Source: an uncultured Oscillospiraceae bacterium (GTDB lineage: Bacteria; Bacillota_A; Clostridia; Oscillospirales; Oscillospiraceae). Taken from it: DNA of 11,766 nt. The translations under genes were made by a program, and so were the position numbers. Shown here piece by piece: positions 1-6,074 of this stretch. The stretch is from the NCBI GenBank assembly GCA_947631675.1, contig CANRMG010000047.1, positions 1-11,766 on the forward strand. Reading direction: 5' to 3'. A model generated the notes under the pieces. That model was not told the origin of the DNA, searched no databases, and saw only the letters and a list, made by a program, of their open reading frames with translations. How positions within the stretch are numbered: the first letter of the stretch is position 1; each line of letters opens with the position of its first letter.

Positions 1-543
1 GTGCTGGACGCCATGGTGCGGCTGCTGGCCCCCATCCTGGCCTTCACCGCCGACGAGATCTGGCTGGCCATGCCCCATACCGCCGGCGAGGACGGCCGCA
101 ACGTGATGCTCAACGACATGCCCGCGGCCCACGAGGAGTGGAAGCTGACCGAGGAGGAGGCCGCCTTCTGGGACGACAGCCTGCGCCTCAGGACAGACGT
201 GAACAAGGCCCTGGAGCTGGCCCGGGCGGACAAGACCATCGGCAAGCCCCTGGAGGCCAAGGTCACCATCCACGTGGGGCCCCAGGCGAAGAAGGCCATG
301 GACCGCATCGCCGCCCAGCCCCTGGAGAGCTTCTTCATCGTGTCCGAGGCGGAGCTGTCCGACGGGGAGGGCCCCGGCTGGGCCGGCACGGAGATGCCCG
401 GCGTGAACATCGAGGTAGCCCCCTCCGCCCTGCCCAAGTGCCCCCGCTGCTGGACCCACAGCGCCAGCGTGGGCAGCGACAGCCAGTATCCCGAGCTCTG
501 CGCCCGGTGCGCGGGGGCTTTGCGCTACACCGCCGGGGAGTAA
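1..543 (+). CDS. ileS: Isoleucyl-tRNA synthetase, C-terminal part (5' end outside window)
   Basis: This is the 3' end of a class I isoleucyl-tRNA synthetase, the cytoplasmic enzyme that charges tRNA-Ile with isoleucine. The visible 180 residues hold the end of the anticodon-binding helical domain (the stretch ILAFTADEIW, residues 12-21, is typical) and the C-terminal zinc-binding module with Cys147-Pro-Arg-Cys150 and Cys167-Ala-Arg-Cys170. The full enzyme is usually about 900-1000 residues, so most of it lies left of the window. The GTG at position 1 is read here as an internal valine codon, not a start. The gene ends in TAA and is followed after 37 bases by lspA, an order common in Firmicutes, so co-transcription is likely. 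Identification rests on family motifs and on the lspA neighbour and is firm. Confidence 0.95.
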   Translation: MLDAMVRLLAPILAFTADEIWLAMPHTAGEDGRNVMLNDMPAAHEEWKLTEEEAAFWDDSLRLRTDVNKALELARADKTIGKPLEAKVTIHVGPQAKKAMDRIAAQPLESFFIVSEAELSDGEGPGWAGTEMPGVNIEVAPSALPKCPRCWTHSASVGSDSQYPELCARCAGALRYTAGE

Positions 544-580
544 ATTAGACGCTCCCCGCAAGATATAGGAGGAACGCACC

Positions 581-1582
581 GTGATTTACGCGATCGCTGC
601 CGTGGTGGTCCTGATCCTGGACCAGGCGGTGAAGTTCTGGACTATCAACCACATCCCCCTGAACGCCATCGGAGACCAGTGTGTGACGCTGATCCCCGGC
701 GTCATCCACATGACCAATGTGCAGAATACCGGCGCCGCCTTCAGCATCCTGTCCAACGCCAAGTGGCTGCTGATCGGCGTGTCGGGCGTGTTTATCGTCG
801 CCATCATCGTGCTGATCAACGCAGAGATCATCCGCACGAAATTCGGCCGGTGGACCAGCGTATTGGTGGCGGCCGGCGCGCTGGGCAACGCCATCGACCG
901 GCTGCTGTTCGGCTATGTGGTGGATATGTTCGAGTTCGAGATATTCTCCTTCACCGTGTTCAACGTGGCAGATATATTCATCACTGTCTGCGGGATCCTG
1001 TTCTGCCTGCACGTGATCATCTACCGGGACCCCATGGAGCTGCCCAAGGAGAAAAAGCAGAAGCCCGCCCGTGCCCCCCGCCGCCGGCGCAGACCGGTGT
1101 CGGAGCTGGACATGGAGGACGAGCCCTATTATGAGGATAGGCAGCCCGCTGAGGAGCCGGAGCGGCCCGTGAGCCGCAAGGCCGCCCGCCAGGCGGCCCG
1201 GCAGGCCAAGGAGGAGATGTACGCCAATATCCCCCACCGAGACCGGGGCGAGCACCGCTCCCTGGCCGACGAGCTGAAGCTGGAAAATCCCGACGACCCC
1301 TTTGCGGAGTGGAGCTTTGACGACACCCCCGCCCCGGCCAGGGCGCCGGAAACGCCGGCCCCGCAGCCGGAGGCAAAGCCCGCCCGCCGGCGGCCCGCCC
1401 CCCAGGCGGAGGCGCCGGCGGAAGCCGAGGCGGCCGCCCCCCGGAAGGCCCCGGAGAAGAAGGCGGCCGCCCCCGCCAAGCCGGCCCAGCCCAGGCCCGC
1501 GCCGGAGAAGAAGCCGGAGACGGACGGCGGCCTGGATTCCTATTCCCTGGACGACATCCTGGCGGAGTTCCGGGACAGCTGA
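581..1582 (+). CDS. lspA: Lipoprotein signal peptidase II with long C-terminal tail
   Basis: This is the membrane aspartic peptidase that removes signal peptides from lipidated prolipoproteins. The catalytic part is residues 1 to about 152. It has four hydrophobic segments, Asp14 in ILDQ, the NTGAAFS motif (49-55), GNAIDR (102-107), Asp115 in VVDM and Asp131 in FNVAD. By family comparison Asp115 and Asp131 are the catalytic pair. The GTG start at 581 is supported by AGGAGG at 567-572. LspA proteins are normally about 150-170 residues; this one has 333. The extra 180 residues should be cytoplasmic. They run through a basic block (157-171), an acidic block (175-194), an Ala/Arg/Glu stretch (199-212), a Pro/Ala/Lys/Arg-rich segment (250-312), and end in SYSLDDILAEFRDS. 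I see no known domain in the tail. Reading frame and high-GC codon use continue unbroken, so it is not an obvious frameshift fusion. The stop overlaps the next start by one base. Confidence 0.95.
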   Translation: MIYAIAAVVVLILDQAVKFWTINHIPLNAIGDQCVTLIPGVIHMTNVQNTGAAFSILSNAKWLLIGVSGVFIVAIIVLINAEIIRTKFGRWTSVLVAAGALGNAIDRLLFGYVVDMFEFEIFSFTVFNVADIFITVCGILFCLHVIIYRDPMELPKEKKQKPARAPRRRRRPVSELDMEDEPYYEDRQPAEEPERPVSRKAARQAARQAKEEMYANIPHRDRGEHRSLADELKLENPDDPFAEWSFDDTPAPARAPETPAPQPEAKPARRRPAPQAEAPAEAEAAAPRKAPEKKAAAPAKPAQPRPAPEKKPETDGGLDSYSLDDILAEFRDS

Positions 1583-2496
1583 TGGAAACGAGAATAACGG
1601 TAACGACAGAGGAGAGCGGGGAGAGGATCGACGCTCTCCTCGCCTGTCAAGAGGCCATCCGCAGCCGCTCCGCCGCGGCGAAGCTGCTGGAGGCGGGCCT
1701 TGTGACCCTCCGTGGCGTGCCCGTGCGGAAGAACTACCGCCCCGCAGCCGGGGACATGTTTGAGATCATATTGCCTGAGGCCGCTCCGGCGAAGGCCCAT
1801 GCCCAGGACATCCCCCTGGACGTGGTATACGAGGACAATGACCTGATCGTAGTGAATAAGCCCCGGGGCCTGGTGGTCCACCCCGCCCCCGGCCATCCGG
1901 ACGGGACGCTGGTGAACGCCCTGCTGGCCCACTGCGGGGACTCCCTCTCCGGGGTGGGCGGCGAGCTGCGGCCCGGCATCGTCCACCGCATCGACAAGGA
2001 CACCAGCGGCCTCATCATCGCCGCGAAGAACGACGCCGCCCACGAGGCCCTGTCGAAGCAGCTCAAGGACCACACCCTCTCCCGGGTCTACGACGCGGTG
2101 TGCCACGGCGGCTTTCACGACGACGCCGGCACCGTAAACGCGCCCATCGGCCGGGACCCCCGGAACCGCCAGCGCATGGCCGTGACGGAGAAAAATTCCC
2201 GCCCCGCCGTGACCCACTGGCAGGTGCTGGCCCGGTACGAGCGCTACACCTACATCCGCTGCCGCCTGGAGACGGGCCGGACCCATCAGATCAGGGTCCA
2301 TATGGCCCACACGGGCCACCCCCTGCTGGGGGACACGGTCTACGGCGGCCGCCGGGACAAGGGACTTGAAAGCCAGTGCCTCCACGCCCGGGGCCTTACC
2401 TTCATCCACCCCGCCACCGGCGAGACGATCGAGCTCTGGACCGACCTGCCCGGCTGGTTCCAGGAGGTATTAAGCAAATTGGGGCCGGAGATTTAA
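1582..2496 (+). CDS. rluD: RluA/RluD-family 23S rRNA pseudouridine synthase
   Basis: This enzyme converts specific uridines of structured RNA, typically 23S rRNA, to pseudouridine in the cytoplasm. Residues about 12-65 form an S4-type RNA-binding domain. The catalytic domain follows, with VVNKPRGLVVHP (90-101) and the signature HRIDKDTSG (135-143), in which Asp138 is the expected nucleophile. GRTHQIRVH (232-240) and HARGLTFIHP (268-277) are further family motifs. The length of 304 residues is normal. Its ATG shares a base with the lspA stop (TGATG), so translation is probably coupled to lspA. The lspA-rluD order is common in Firmicutes, where the protein is often called YlyB. The family is certain. 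The symbol is by similarity, because the exact target uridines cannot be read from sequence. Confidence 0.93.
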   Translation: METRITVTTEESGERIDALLACQEAIRSRSAAAKLLEAGLVTLRGVPVRKNYRPAAGDMFEIILPEAAPAKAHAQDIPLDVVYEDNDLIVVNKPRGLVVHPAPGHPDGTLVNALLAHCGDSLSGVGGELRPGIVHRIDKDTSGLIIAAKNDAAHEALSKQLKDHTLSRVYDAVCHGGFHDDAGTVNAPIGRDPRNRQRMAVTEKNSRPAVTHWQVLARYERYTYIRCRLETGRTHQIRVHMAHTGHPLLGDTVYGGRRDKGLESQCLHARGLTFIHPATGETIELWTDLPGWFQEVLSKLGPEI

Positions 2497-2506
2497 GCCT
2501 GTACCA

Positions 2507-2592
2507 GGGCGGAGAGGCCCGGCGGTATGCCTACTGCTAAAGTTCGCTTCGCTCACCAACCGCATCCGGCACACCGCCGGGCCTCTCCGCCC
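2507..2592. repeat. Long inverted repeat between rluD and the GT-C gene
   Basis: A 20-base arm at 2507-2526 (starting GGGCGGAGAGG) is perfectly complementary to 2573-2592. After one mismatch the pairing continues for four more pairs (2528-2531 with 2568-2571), leaving a 36-base loop at 2532-2567. The loop includes TTCGCTTCGCT. There is no run of T after either arm, so it does not look like a standard Rho-independent terminator in either direction. Its size, symmetry and intergenic place suit a dispersed palindromic repeat (REP/MITE-like), or an RNA hairpin that separates expression of rluD from the next gene. It takes up most of the 119-base gap, and I see no clear promoter there. Confidence 0.75.
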
Positions 2593-2615
2593 GTCGGGTT
2601 AGAAGGAGAAATCGT

Positions 2616-4520
2616 ATGCCCGCACTTGCCGTATATATGCTCTTTGGCCTGGCCCTGGCCTGGCGCCTGCTGCCCTCCTATCGGGGGGCGGTAAAGTGCT
2701 GGCTGGGGCTGGTGTTCGGCTGCGCGGCGCTGATGTGGCTGCCCTGCCTGGTCGCCTTCTTCACGGGCTTTACCATGACGGCCCAGCTCGTCGCCCTGGG
2801 CCTGGCCACCGTGGGCACCGTGTGCCTGCTGATGCTGGGGCCAAAGCTGGAGCTGCCCCAGCCCCCGGAGGGCAAAAAGCTGCCCGCCCCGCCGCCGCTG
2901 GAGGACATGGCGGGGGCCCTGGCCAGCTTACTTCTCACTGCCTTCTGCGGGTATCTTCTCTATACCCACGTGCTGCTGCCCCACGCCGACGGGAGCCTCT
3001 GGGTGGGCCAGAGCACCTACGGGGACCTGGCCATGCACCTGGGCTTCGCCGAGAGCCTGTACCGGCAGGGCACGTTCCCCCCGGAGTACAGCATCTTCCC
3101 CGGCCAGACGATCGACTACCCCTTCCTGGTGGACGCCGCCACGGCCAGCCTGCGGTTTTTCGGGCTGAGCCTGCGCATGGCGGTGATACTGCCCAGCCTT
3201 TTCATGCTGTTCGCGGTGTTCTACGGCTTCTGGCTGCTGGCGGCGGAGCTTACGAAAAAACTGGTCCCCACCCTCATGGCTTGGCTGCTGTTCGTCTTCA
3301 ACGGCGGGTTCGGGTTCGTGCTGTTTTTCAGCGGCAAATACTCCTTCACCGACCTTCTCACCGGCTTTTACGTGACCCCCACCAACCTGGTGGACGAGGA
3401 CCTCAGGTGGGTGAACGTGATATGCGACATGCTCATCCCCCAGCGGACCACTATGGCCGGCTGGTGTATGGTTTTGGCGGCCATGTTCCTGTTGCTGCAG
3501 GCCATCCGAAAGACCCTGGCGGACGGGACCGGCCGGCGGGAGATACTGGTCCTGGGAGTCCTGGCCGGGCTCATGCCCATGATCCACACCCACAGCTTCC
3601 TGGCCCTGGGCATGCTGTCGGCGGGCTGGTTCTTCGCCTTCCTGGACCGGGCGAAAAAGGCGGGCCGGCTGAAGGCGCTGATGATGAACTATGTGGCCTA
3701 CGGCGCCGTATGCCTCATCATCGCCCTGCCCCAGCTGATCGTATGGACCTTCGACGCGGCCGGCACGGGCAACCTCATATGGCTCAACCCCGGCTGGGTC
3801 CACGGGAACATGAACTGGCTGTGGTTCTGGATCGTGAACTGCGGGGTGGTGTTCGTGGCCATGCTGCCCATGATGTTCCTCCTGCGGGGGGACAGGGCCC
3901 GCATCTTTTGGGGCGCGGCGCCGCTTTTCATCCTGGCGAACCTGGTGGCCTTCCAGCCAAATCCCTATGACGACAATAAGCTGCTGTACGTCTGGTACAT
4001 GGCGGTGGACATCCTGGTCTGCGGATGGCTGTGGGAGCAGGTGGAGAGGATAAAACCCCGGGCGCTGGCAAAGGCTGCGGCGGCCGCGCTGGTGATCCTC
4101 GGCACCCTCTCGGGGACCATGAGCCTTCTGCGGGAGGCGGTGAGCGAGTATCAGCTTTTGAGTGCCGAGCAGGTGGCCGCGGCGGAGTATATCATCGACA
4201 ACACCCCGGCGGACAGCCTCTTCCTCACCTCCACTGACCACACCAACCCCGTCTCCGTCCTGTCCGGGCGGAACATCCTGTGCGGGGCGGGGATGTACCT
4301 CTACTACCACGGCATCGACTACGGCGAGCGGGAGGCCCAGATCCCTCTCATGTACGCCGGCGGTGAGGAATTCGAGCGCCTGGCCGCGGAATACGGCGTG
4401 GACTACGTCTACATCGGTCCGTCCGAATACGCCAAATACCCCGTGGACTACGACTACTTCGCAGATAACTACCCCCTGGTCTATTCCCAGGGCGGTATCA
4501 GCATCTTCCAAATCCCGTAA
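2616..4520 (+). CDS. Multi-pass membrane protein, GT-C-like glycosyltransferase
   Basis: This is a 634-residue integral membrane protein with roughly a dozen hydrophobic segments spread over residues 1 to about 505, then a soluble C-terminal part (about 515-634) likely on the outer face. The pattern resembles uncharacterised GT-C glycosyltransferase-like proteins that use lipid-linked sugars. After the third hydrophobic segment comes YGDLAMH (135-141), then TFPPEYSIFPG (153-163) and DYPF (167-170). Asp137 is a candidate catalytic or metal-binding residue of the first outer loop. Other polar motifs are LIPQRT (273-278), IHTHSF (323-328) and FQPNPYDDNK (446-455). The start has AAGGAG upstream at 2603-2608. 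It is followed by a lipoprotein gene and a GtrA-like gene on the same strand. The membrane nature is certain, the GT-C assignment is inferred from motif layout, and donor and acceptor are unknown. Confidence 0.75.
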   Translation: MPALAVYMLFGLALAWRLLPSYRGAVKCWLGLVFGCAALMWLPCLVAFFTGFTMTAQLVALGLATVGTVCLLMLGPKLELPQPPEGKKLPAPPPLEDMAGALASLLLTAFCGYLLYTHVLLPHADGSLWVGQSTYGDLAMHLGFAESLYRQGTFPPEYSIFPGQTIDYPFLVDAATASLRFFGLSLRMAVILPSLFMLFAVFYGFWLLAAELTKKLVPTLMAWLLFVFNGGFGFVLFFSGKYSFTDLLTGFYVTPTNLVDEDLRWVNVICDMLIPQRTTMAGWCMVLAAMFLLLQAIRKTLADGTGRREILVLGVLAGLMPMIHTHSFLALGMLSAGWFFAFLDRAKKAGRLKALMMNYVAYGAVCLIIALPQLIVWTFDAAGTGNLIWLNPGWVHGNMNWLWFWIVNCGVVFVAMLPMMFLLRGDRARIFWGAAPLFILANLVAFQPNPYDDNKLLYVWYMAVDILVCGWLWEQVERIKPRALAKAAAAALVILGTLSGTMSLLREAVSEYQLLSAEQVAAAEYIIDNTPADSLFLTSTDHTNPVSVLSGRNILCGAGMYLYYHGIDYGEREAQIPLMYAGGEEFERLAAEYGVDYVYIGPSEYAKYPVDYDYFADNYPLVYSQGGISIFQIP

Positions 4521-4534
4521 AAATGTGCTATGAT
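4506..4534 (+). promoter_or_regulatory. Possible promoter for the lipoprotein-gtrA pair
   Basis: An extended -10 element, TGCTATGAT (4526-4534), lies across the end of the GT-C-like gene and the gap after it. A weak -35 candidate, TTCCAA (4506-4511), sits 17 bases upstream. The -10 matches five of six consensus bases and has the TG extension; the -35 matches only three of six. It would give a leader of about 40 bases before the lipoprotein ATG. The region is more AT-rich than the surrounding coding DNA. This would let the lipoprotein and GtrA-like genes be expressed apart from the GT-C-like gene. Confidence 0.4.
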
Positions 4535-4583
4535 GGCACCGTTGTGACCAAGCCATCCCGTTCCCCATGGAGGTAATACCCTT

Positions 4584-4994
4584 ATGAAAAAACTCCTTTC
4601 CCTGATGCTTCTGTGTGCGCTGCTGCTGGCTCTGGCGGCCTGCGGCCATAAGGACGACAGCGCCCCCGCCCCCACGGGCACGCCCGCCCCTCAGGAGGTG
4701 CTGGCCGCCTCCGCCACGAATACGGCCCAGTCCCAGCAGACCCACGTGCCCCCCGCCTCCGGCACCGATACGGTGGTGCTGGATCAGGACGCCTACGGCA
4801 AGGCCCTGGGCTATGTGGGCCAGCCCACATCGGCACTGTTCTCCGCCATCGGACAGCCCTTTGACAGCGCCTACTCCGCCTCCTGTGAGGAGGAGGGCGC
4901 CGAGGACGGCATGCTCTACTATAACGGCTTCTCCGTCTGGACCATGCGCACCGCCACCGGCGAGATCGTCCGGGCCGTATATCTGGACGAGTGA
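4584..4994 (+). CDS. Small lipoprotein, possible SmpA/OmlA-like fold
   Basis: This is a 136-residue predicted membrane-anchored lipoprotein. A signal peptide with KK at residues 2-3 and a hydrophobic core ends in the lipobox LAAC, with Cys20 as the lipidated residue. It should therefore be a substrate of the Lgt and LspA coded in this window. Residues 21-60 are a Pro/Ala/Thr/Gln-rich linker. Residues about 65-136 look like a small alpha/beta domain: a helix-turn segment with ALFSAIGQPFDSAY (84-97), then strands with LYYNGFSVWT (111-120) and GEIVRAVYL (126-134). That order recalls the SmpA/OmlA or BLIP-like pattern, but the match is only by eye. GGAGG at 4569-4573 supports the start. The next gene begins 9 bases after the stop. 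Function is unknown; a partner role for the adjacent membrane proteins is possible. Confidence 0.85.
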   Translation: MKKLLSLMLLCALLLALAACGHKDDSAPAPTGTPAPQEVLAASATNTAQSQQTHVPPASGTDTVVLDQDAYGKALGYVGQPTSALFSAIGQPFDSAYSASCEEEGAEDGMLYYNGFSVWTMRTATGEIVRAVYLDE

Positions 4995-5003
4995 GGGCAC
5001 AGT

Positions 5004-5438
5004 ATGAAAAAGATCAAGGAACTCTATGAGGCCCACCAGGAGATCATAAGCTACCTCTTCTTCGGCGCGGCCACCACTTTCATCAACTGGATCGCCTACG
5101 CCCTGACCGTGGGTGTGCTGGGCATGGCGGTCACCCCGGGCAACATCATAAGCTGGCTCGTGGCGGTGATCTTCGCTTTCGTCACCAACAAGCTGTGGGT
5201 GTTCCAGTCCAAGAGCTGGGCCCGAACCCTGTGGCTGAAGGAGGCCGGGGCCTTCTTCGGCAGCCGTATCTTCACCGGGCTGGTGGAGCTGTTCGGGCTG
5301 CCCCTGCTCATGAGACTTGGTCTGGACCAGCCCATCCTCGGCATCGAGGGCTTCGCCGCCAAGCTGGTCGTGACCGTGGTGGTCATCATCCTCAACTATA
5401 TCCTGTCCAAGTTCATCGCCTTTCGCAAAAAGGCGTGA
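5004..5438 (+). CDS. GtrA-like small membrane protein
   Basis: This is a 144-residue protein of the GtrA family (Pfam GtrA), small four-helix membrane proteins thought to help move or handle polyprenyl-phosphate-linked sugars across the membrane. Hydrophobic segments are at about 14-37, 44-66, 82-104 and 116-138. Family traits are YLFFGAATTFIN (17-28), NIISWLVAVIFAFVTNKLWVF (47-67, in TM2) and the end NYILSKFIAFRKK (131-143) with a basic tail on the cytoplasmic side. AGGG lies 6 bases before the ATG, a modest ribosome site, so translation is probably coupled to the lipoprotein gene 9 bases upstream. No GtrB-like glycosyltransferase that would load the lipid carrier is in the window. Family assignment is strong; the sugar is unknown. 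Confidence 0.88.
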   Translation: MKKIKELYEAHQEIISYLFFGAATTFINWIAYALTVGVLGMAVTPGNIISWLVAVIFAFVTNKLWVFQSKSWARTLWLKEAGAFFGSRIFTGLVELFGLPLLMRLGLDQPILGIEGFAAKLVVTVVVIILNYILSKFIAFRKKA

Positions 5439-5463
5439 CGGGCTTTGTCTTTTGTTTTTGGAT

Positions 5464-5504
5464 AAAGAAACATCCCCTGCCCAAGCGGCAGGGGATGTTT
5501 CTTT
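5464..5504. terminator. Bidirectional terminator between converging operons
   Basis: An 18-bp perfect stem (AAAGAAACATCCCCTGCC at 5464-5481 with 5487-5504) has a 5-base loop. A GC-rich core is flanked by A-rich and T-rich ends, so either strand reads a stable hairpin ending in GTTTCTTT. It lies between the stop of the GtrA-like gene (5438) and the stop of the minus-strand coiled-coil gene (5515), and so should end transcription of both operons. Confidence 0.9.
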
Positions 5505-5514
5505 GTGCGGCTGT

Positions 5515-6036
5515 TCAGTACCAGGAGGGGGGATCGTCCTTCGTACCCTCGGGCGTCTCGGGCGCGGCGGGCGCTTCCGGCTCCGCGGGGGTCTCCGGCT
5601 CTACAGGGGCCTCCGGCTCCGCAGGAGCGGCGGGCTCCTCCACCTCGATCTCCACCTCTACGCCGGCCTCGGTCTCGGTGGCGTCCACCACCTCCTCCAG
5701 GTCCGCGTCCATGGGCTCGGCGTCCATGGCCTCCCTGATCTGGGCGATCTCCTCCTCCAGGGAGGCGATGGCGGCCGCCGCCGCGTCGATCTGGGCGCAC
5801 AGGGGGGCGCAGGTCTCGTCGGGGGCGTCATGGTGGGCCTCATAGTAGAGCTTGCCCAGCTCGGCGTAGGCCTTCTTCATGTCGTCCTTCTGGGCGGAGA
5901 TGTCCATATTGAGCTTGGCGATGCGGCTGAGCTGCTTCGTCTTGGCGGCGGCGGTGCCGGCCAGGTCCTTGGCCTTTCCCGCAGCCTTGGACGCCAGGGC
6001 GCCCGCTTTGGTCATAAAGTCGTTGAATCCTGCCAT
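5515..6036 (-). CDS. Small coiled-coil protein with acidic Pro/Glu tail
   Basis: This is a 173-residue soluble protein of no known function. Residues 1-35 are Ala/Lys-rich and likely helical. Residues 36-68 (SRIAKLNMDISAQKDD, then AYAELGKLYYEAH) match a pattern seen in many small Clostridial proteins with an IxxLNxxIxxxxxxxxxxYxELGKLYYE core. Residues 76-106 form a second helix with LEEEIAQIRE, so an antiparallel coiled coil is likely. Cys76 and Cys80 form a CxxxC pair. The rest is acidic, with hexapeptide repeats of the PE(A/T)Pxx type (about 141-164), ending SWY. AAAAGGAGG at 6045-6053 gives a strong ribosome site. It lies 38 bases after lgt and is the last gene before the bidirectional terminator, so it is probably the final cistron of the M16-lgt operon. 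In related proteins the C-terminus is often a zinc ribbon; none is seen here. Confidence 0.85.
   Translation of the reverse strand: MAGFNDFMTKAGALASKAAGKAKDLAGTAAAKTKQLSRIAKLNMDISAQKDDMKKAYAELGKLYYEAHHDAPDETCAPLCAQIDAAAAAIASLEEEIAQIREAMDAEPMDADLEEVVDATETEAGVEVEIEVEEPAAPAEPEAPVEPETPAEPEAPAAPETPEGTKDDPPSWY
5573..5626. repeat. Three imperfect 18-bp tandem units within the coiled-coil gene
   Basis: Units 5573-5590, 5591-5608 and 5609-5626 share the core CTCCGGCTC (TTCCGGCTC in the first) and code on the minus strand for the hexapeptides PEAPVE, PETPAE and PEAPAA. This is an in-frame expansion of the Pro/Glu tail and may vary in copy number between strains. Confidence 0.65.
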
Positions 6037-6074
6037 GGTAGTAGCCTCCTTTTACTCGTTTTCTCAATAGTTTA

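Noticed and set aside
1..3. GTG at position 1 as the start of a 180-residue gene
   Set aside because: The protein begins in the middle of the IleRS anticodon-binding domain, so the gene is cut by the window edge.
1302..1763. A plus-strand frame overlapping the LspA tail in another phase (Arg/Pro-rich)
   Set aside because: Tested as evidence for a frameshift in the tail. The composition is that of a GC-rich shadow, and the lspA frame runs unbroken into the coupled rluD start.
2507..2592. Inverted repeat as a standard Rho-independent terminator
   Set aside because: Neither strand has a T-run after the stem, and the loop is too long for a typical terminator; kept as a repeat or hairpin instead.
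2928..5036. A 702-residue minus-strand open frame opposite the GT-C-like, lipoprotein and GtrA-like genes
   Set aside because: Its translation is rich in His, Gln and Gly with no domain, it lacks a ribosome site, and it is opposite three well-supported genes. Long antisense frames are expected at this GC level.
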